NCBI RefSeq assembly: GCF_031082345.1
Contig: NZ_JAVHLH010000061.1
Span: 6,088 to 12,164, forward strand
DNA length: 6,077 bases
From: Brevundimonas sp.
Lineage (GTDB): Bacteria; Pseudomonadota; Alphaproteobacteria; Caulobacterales; Caulobacteraceae
Direction: 5' to 3'
This document shows positions 5,797 through 6,077 of the stretch, in pieces. The notes beneath the pieces are model-generated. The model did no database searches, was not told the DNA's origin, and was given only the letters and a program-made list of their open reading frames with translations. The translations under genes were made by a program, and so were the position numbers. Position 1 is the first letter of the stretch. Every line of letters begins with the position of its first letter.

Positions 5797-5818
5797 ATCC
5801 CGCCTGCATGGGCGGGAT
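5797..5818 (-). promoter_or_regulatory. Hairpin 2 of the fdxA-carD gap
   Basis: ATCCCGCC and GGCGGGAT form a perfect 8-bp stem around a six-base loop (CATGCA on the minus strand). No T-run follows in either direction, so a classic terminator is unlikely. It lies within the predicted carD leader. Confidence 0.6.
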
Positions 5819-5831
5819 TCTGTCGCAAACG

Positions 5832-5862
5832 CGGGCGGCGCGAAGAAATCGCAGACCGCCCG
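5832..5862 (-). promoter_or_regulatory. Hairpin 1 of the fdxA-carD gap
   Basis: On the minus strand CGGGCGG pairs with CCGCCCG over 7 bp, then after a small internal loop GCGA pairs with TCGC around the loop TTTCT. It lies 13 bases upstream of hairpin 2, and its arms are also complementary to arms of hairpin 2. Confidence 0.55.
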
Positions 5863-5875
5863 ACCCAATGACAGT

Positions 5876-5903
5876 AACCTATCACAAATCTGCGGAATTT
5901 CAA
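5876..5903 (-). promoter_or_regulatory. Candidate promoter of carD
   Basis: On the minus strand TTGAAA (5903-5898) lies 16 bases from TAGGTT (5881-5876), in the most AT-rich patch of the window. The predicted leader is about 210 bases and would contain both hairpins. The -10 box is imperfect. Confidence 0.4.
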
Positions 5904-5985
5904 AACGTCCACAGCGTCAGCGTACGGAAGGCTGTAAATCCTCTCCGGCGCGCGTCGGCGGACCGTGCGACCGTCGAGCGCGGCC

Positions 5986-6077
5986 TCAGGACCCCTTGCC
6001 GGGGTTGGGCGAGAAGTATTTCTCGAACTTCTCCGTCTCGCGCTCGAACTTCTCGGCGTCGGCGGGCGGCGTGCCCT
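5986..6077 (-). CDS. fdxA: Ferredoxin FdxA, C-terminal end only
   Basis: Only the last 29 codons and the stop (5986-5988) are inside the window; the gene enters from the right edge on the minus strand. The visible residues include PPADAEKFERETEKFEKY and end FSPNPGKGS. This matches the conserved C-terminal extension of alphaproteobacterial FdxA, a seven-iron ferredoxin with one 3Fe-4S and one 4Fe-4S cluster, whose members typically end in YFSPNPG plus a few residues. The cluster-binding cysteines are upstream of the window and cannot be checked. From memory fdxA is often next to carD in alphaproteobacteria, which supports the call. No T-tailed terminator is seen after the stop, so some read-through into carD is possible. 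Confidence 0.82.
   Translation of the reverse strand, partial: GTPPADAEKFERETEKFEKYFSPNPGKGS

Noticed and set aside
5860..5900. CRP/FNR-like palindrome around TGTGATAGGTTACTGTCA upstream of carD
   Set aside because: Only one half-site fits; the other half is not its inverted complement, so it falls short of a usable dimer site.
1..6077. tRNA or rRNA genes, insertion sequences, CRISPR repeats, defence or phage cassettes
   Set aside because: Reading both strands showed no cloverleaf, transposase motif, terminal inverted repeats, regularly spaced repeats or known defence domains beyond the ordinary HNH protein.

Overview
The window is GC-rich chromosomal DNA (by eye about two thirds G+C) with short intergenic gaps. 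Protein content and signals point to an alphaproteobacterium of the Caulobacterales, most like Brevundimonas or Caulobacter: an HNH endonuclease of the type seen there, a CarD/CdnL regulator directly downstream of an fdxA-type ferredoxin gene, a zinc-free L28 protein, and TTGAC/CTATAC-like promoters. The taxon is an inference from remembered family resemblance, not from a search.

Layout. Positions 1-380 (+) hold the 3' part of an HNH endonuclease gene. A 269-bp gap with a possible stress-sigma promoter leads to a 76-residue exported or membrane protein (650-880, +). A transglutaminase-like cysteine protease follows (936-1712, +); its start codon lies in a perfect 13-bp hairpin. It converges on a minus-strand M1-family zinc aminopeptidase lipoprotein (1709-3465), and both stop codons share one CTAG. 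The peptidase reading frame is broken by a single-base shift near 3206-3212. Upstream of it on the same strand is rpmB (3616-3912), with a clear terminator, a good promoter and a hairpin leader.

Divergent from rpmB are a DUF3617-type secreted protein (4123-4596, +) and a small lipoprotein cytochrome c (4662-5042, +). A strong bidirectional terminator separates the cytochrome from carD (5097-5660, -). A 325-bp gap with AT-rich promoter-like sequence and two hairpins lies between carD and the C-terminus of a ferredoxin gene (fdxA, 5986-6077, -), which runs off the window.

How the genes fit together. This is a mosaic of housekeeping genes (rpmB, carD, fdxA) and cell-envelope genes (peptidase, cytochrome, DUF3617, small membrane protein), not one pathway. 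I see no mobile element, CRISPR array, tRNA, rRNA, prophage or defence cassette, and no convincing new multi-gene system. The points worth a second look are mostly regulatory: hairpins over or before start codons, a helically phased direct repeat, a possible switching leader before carD, and the frameshift.
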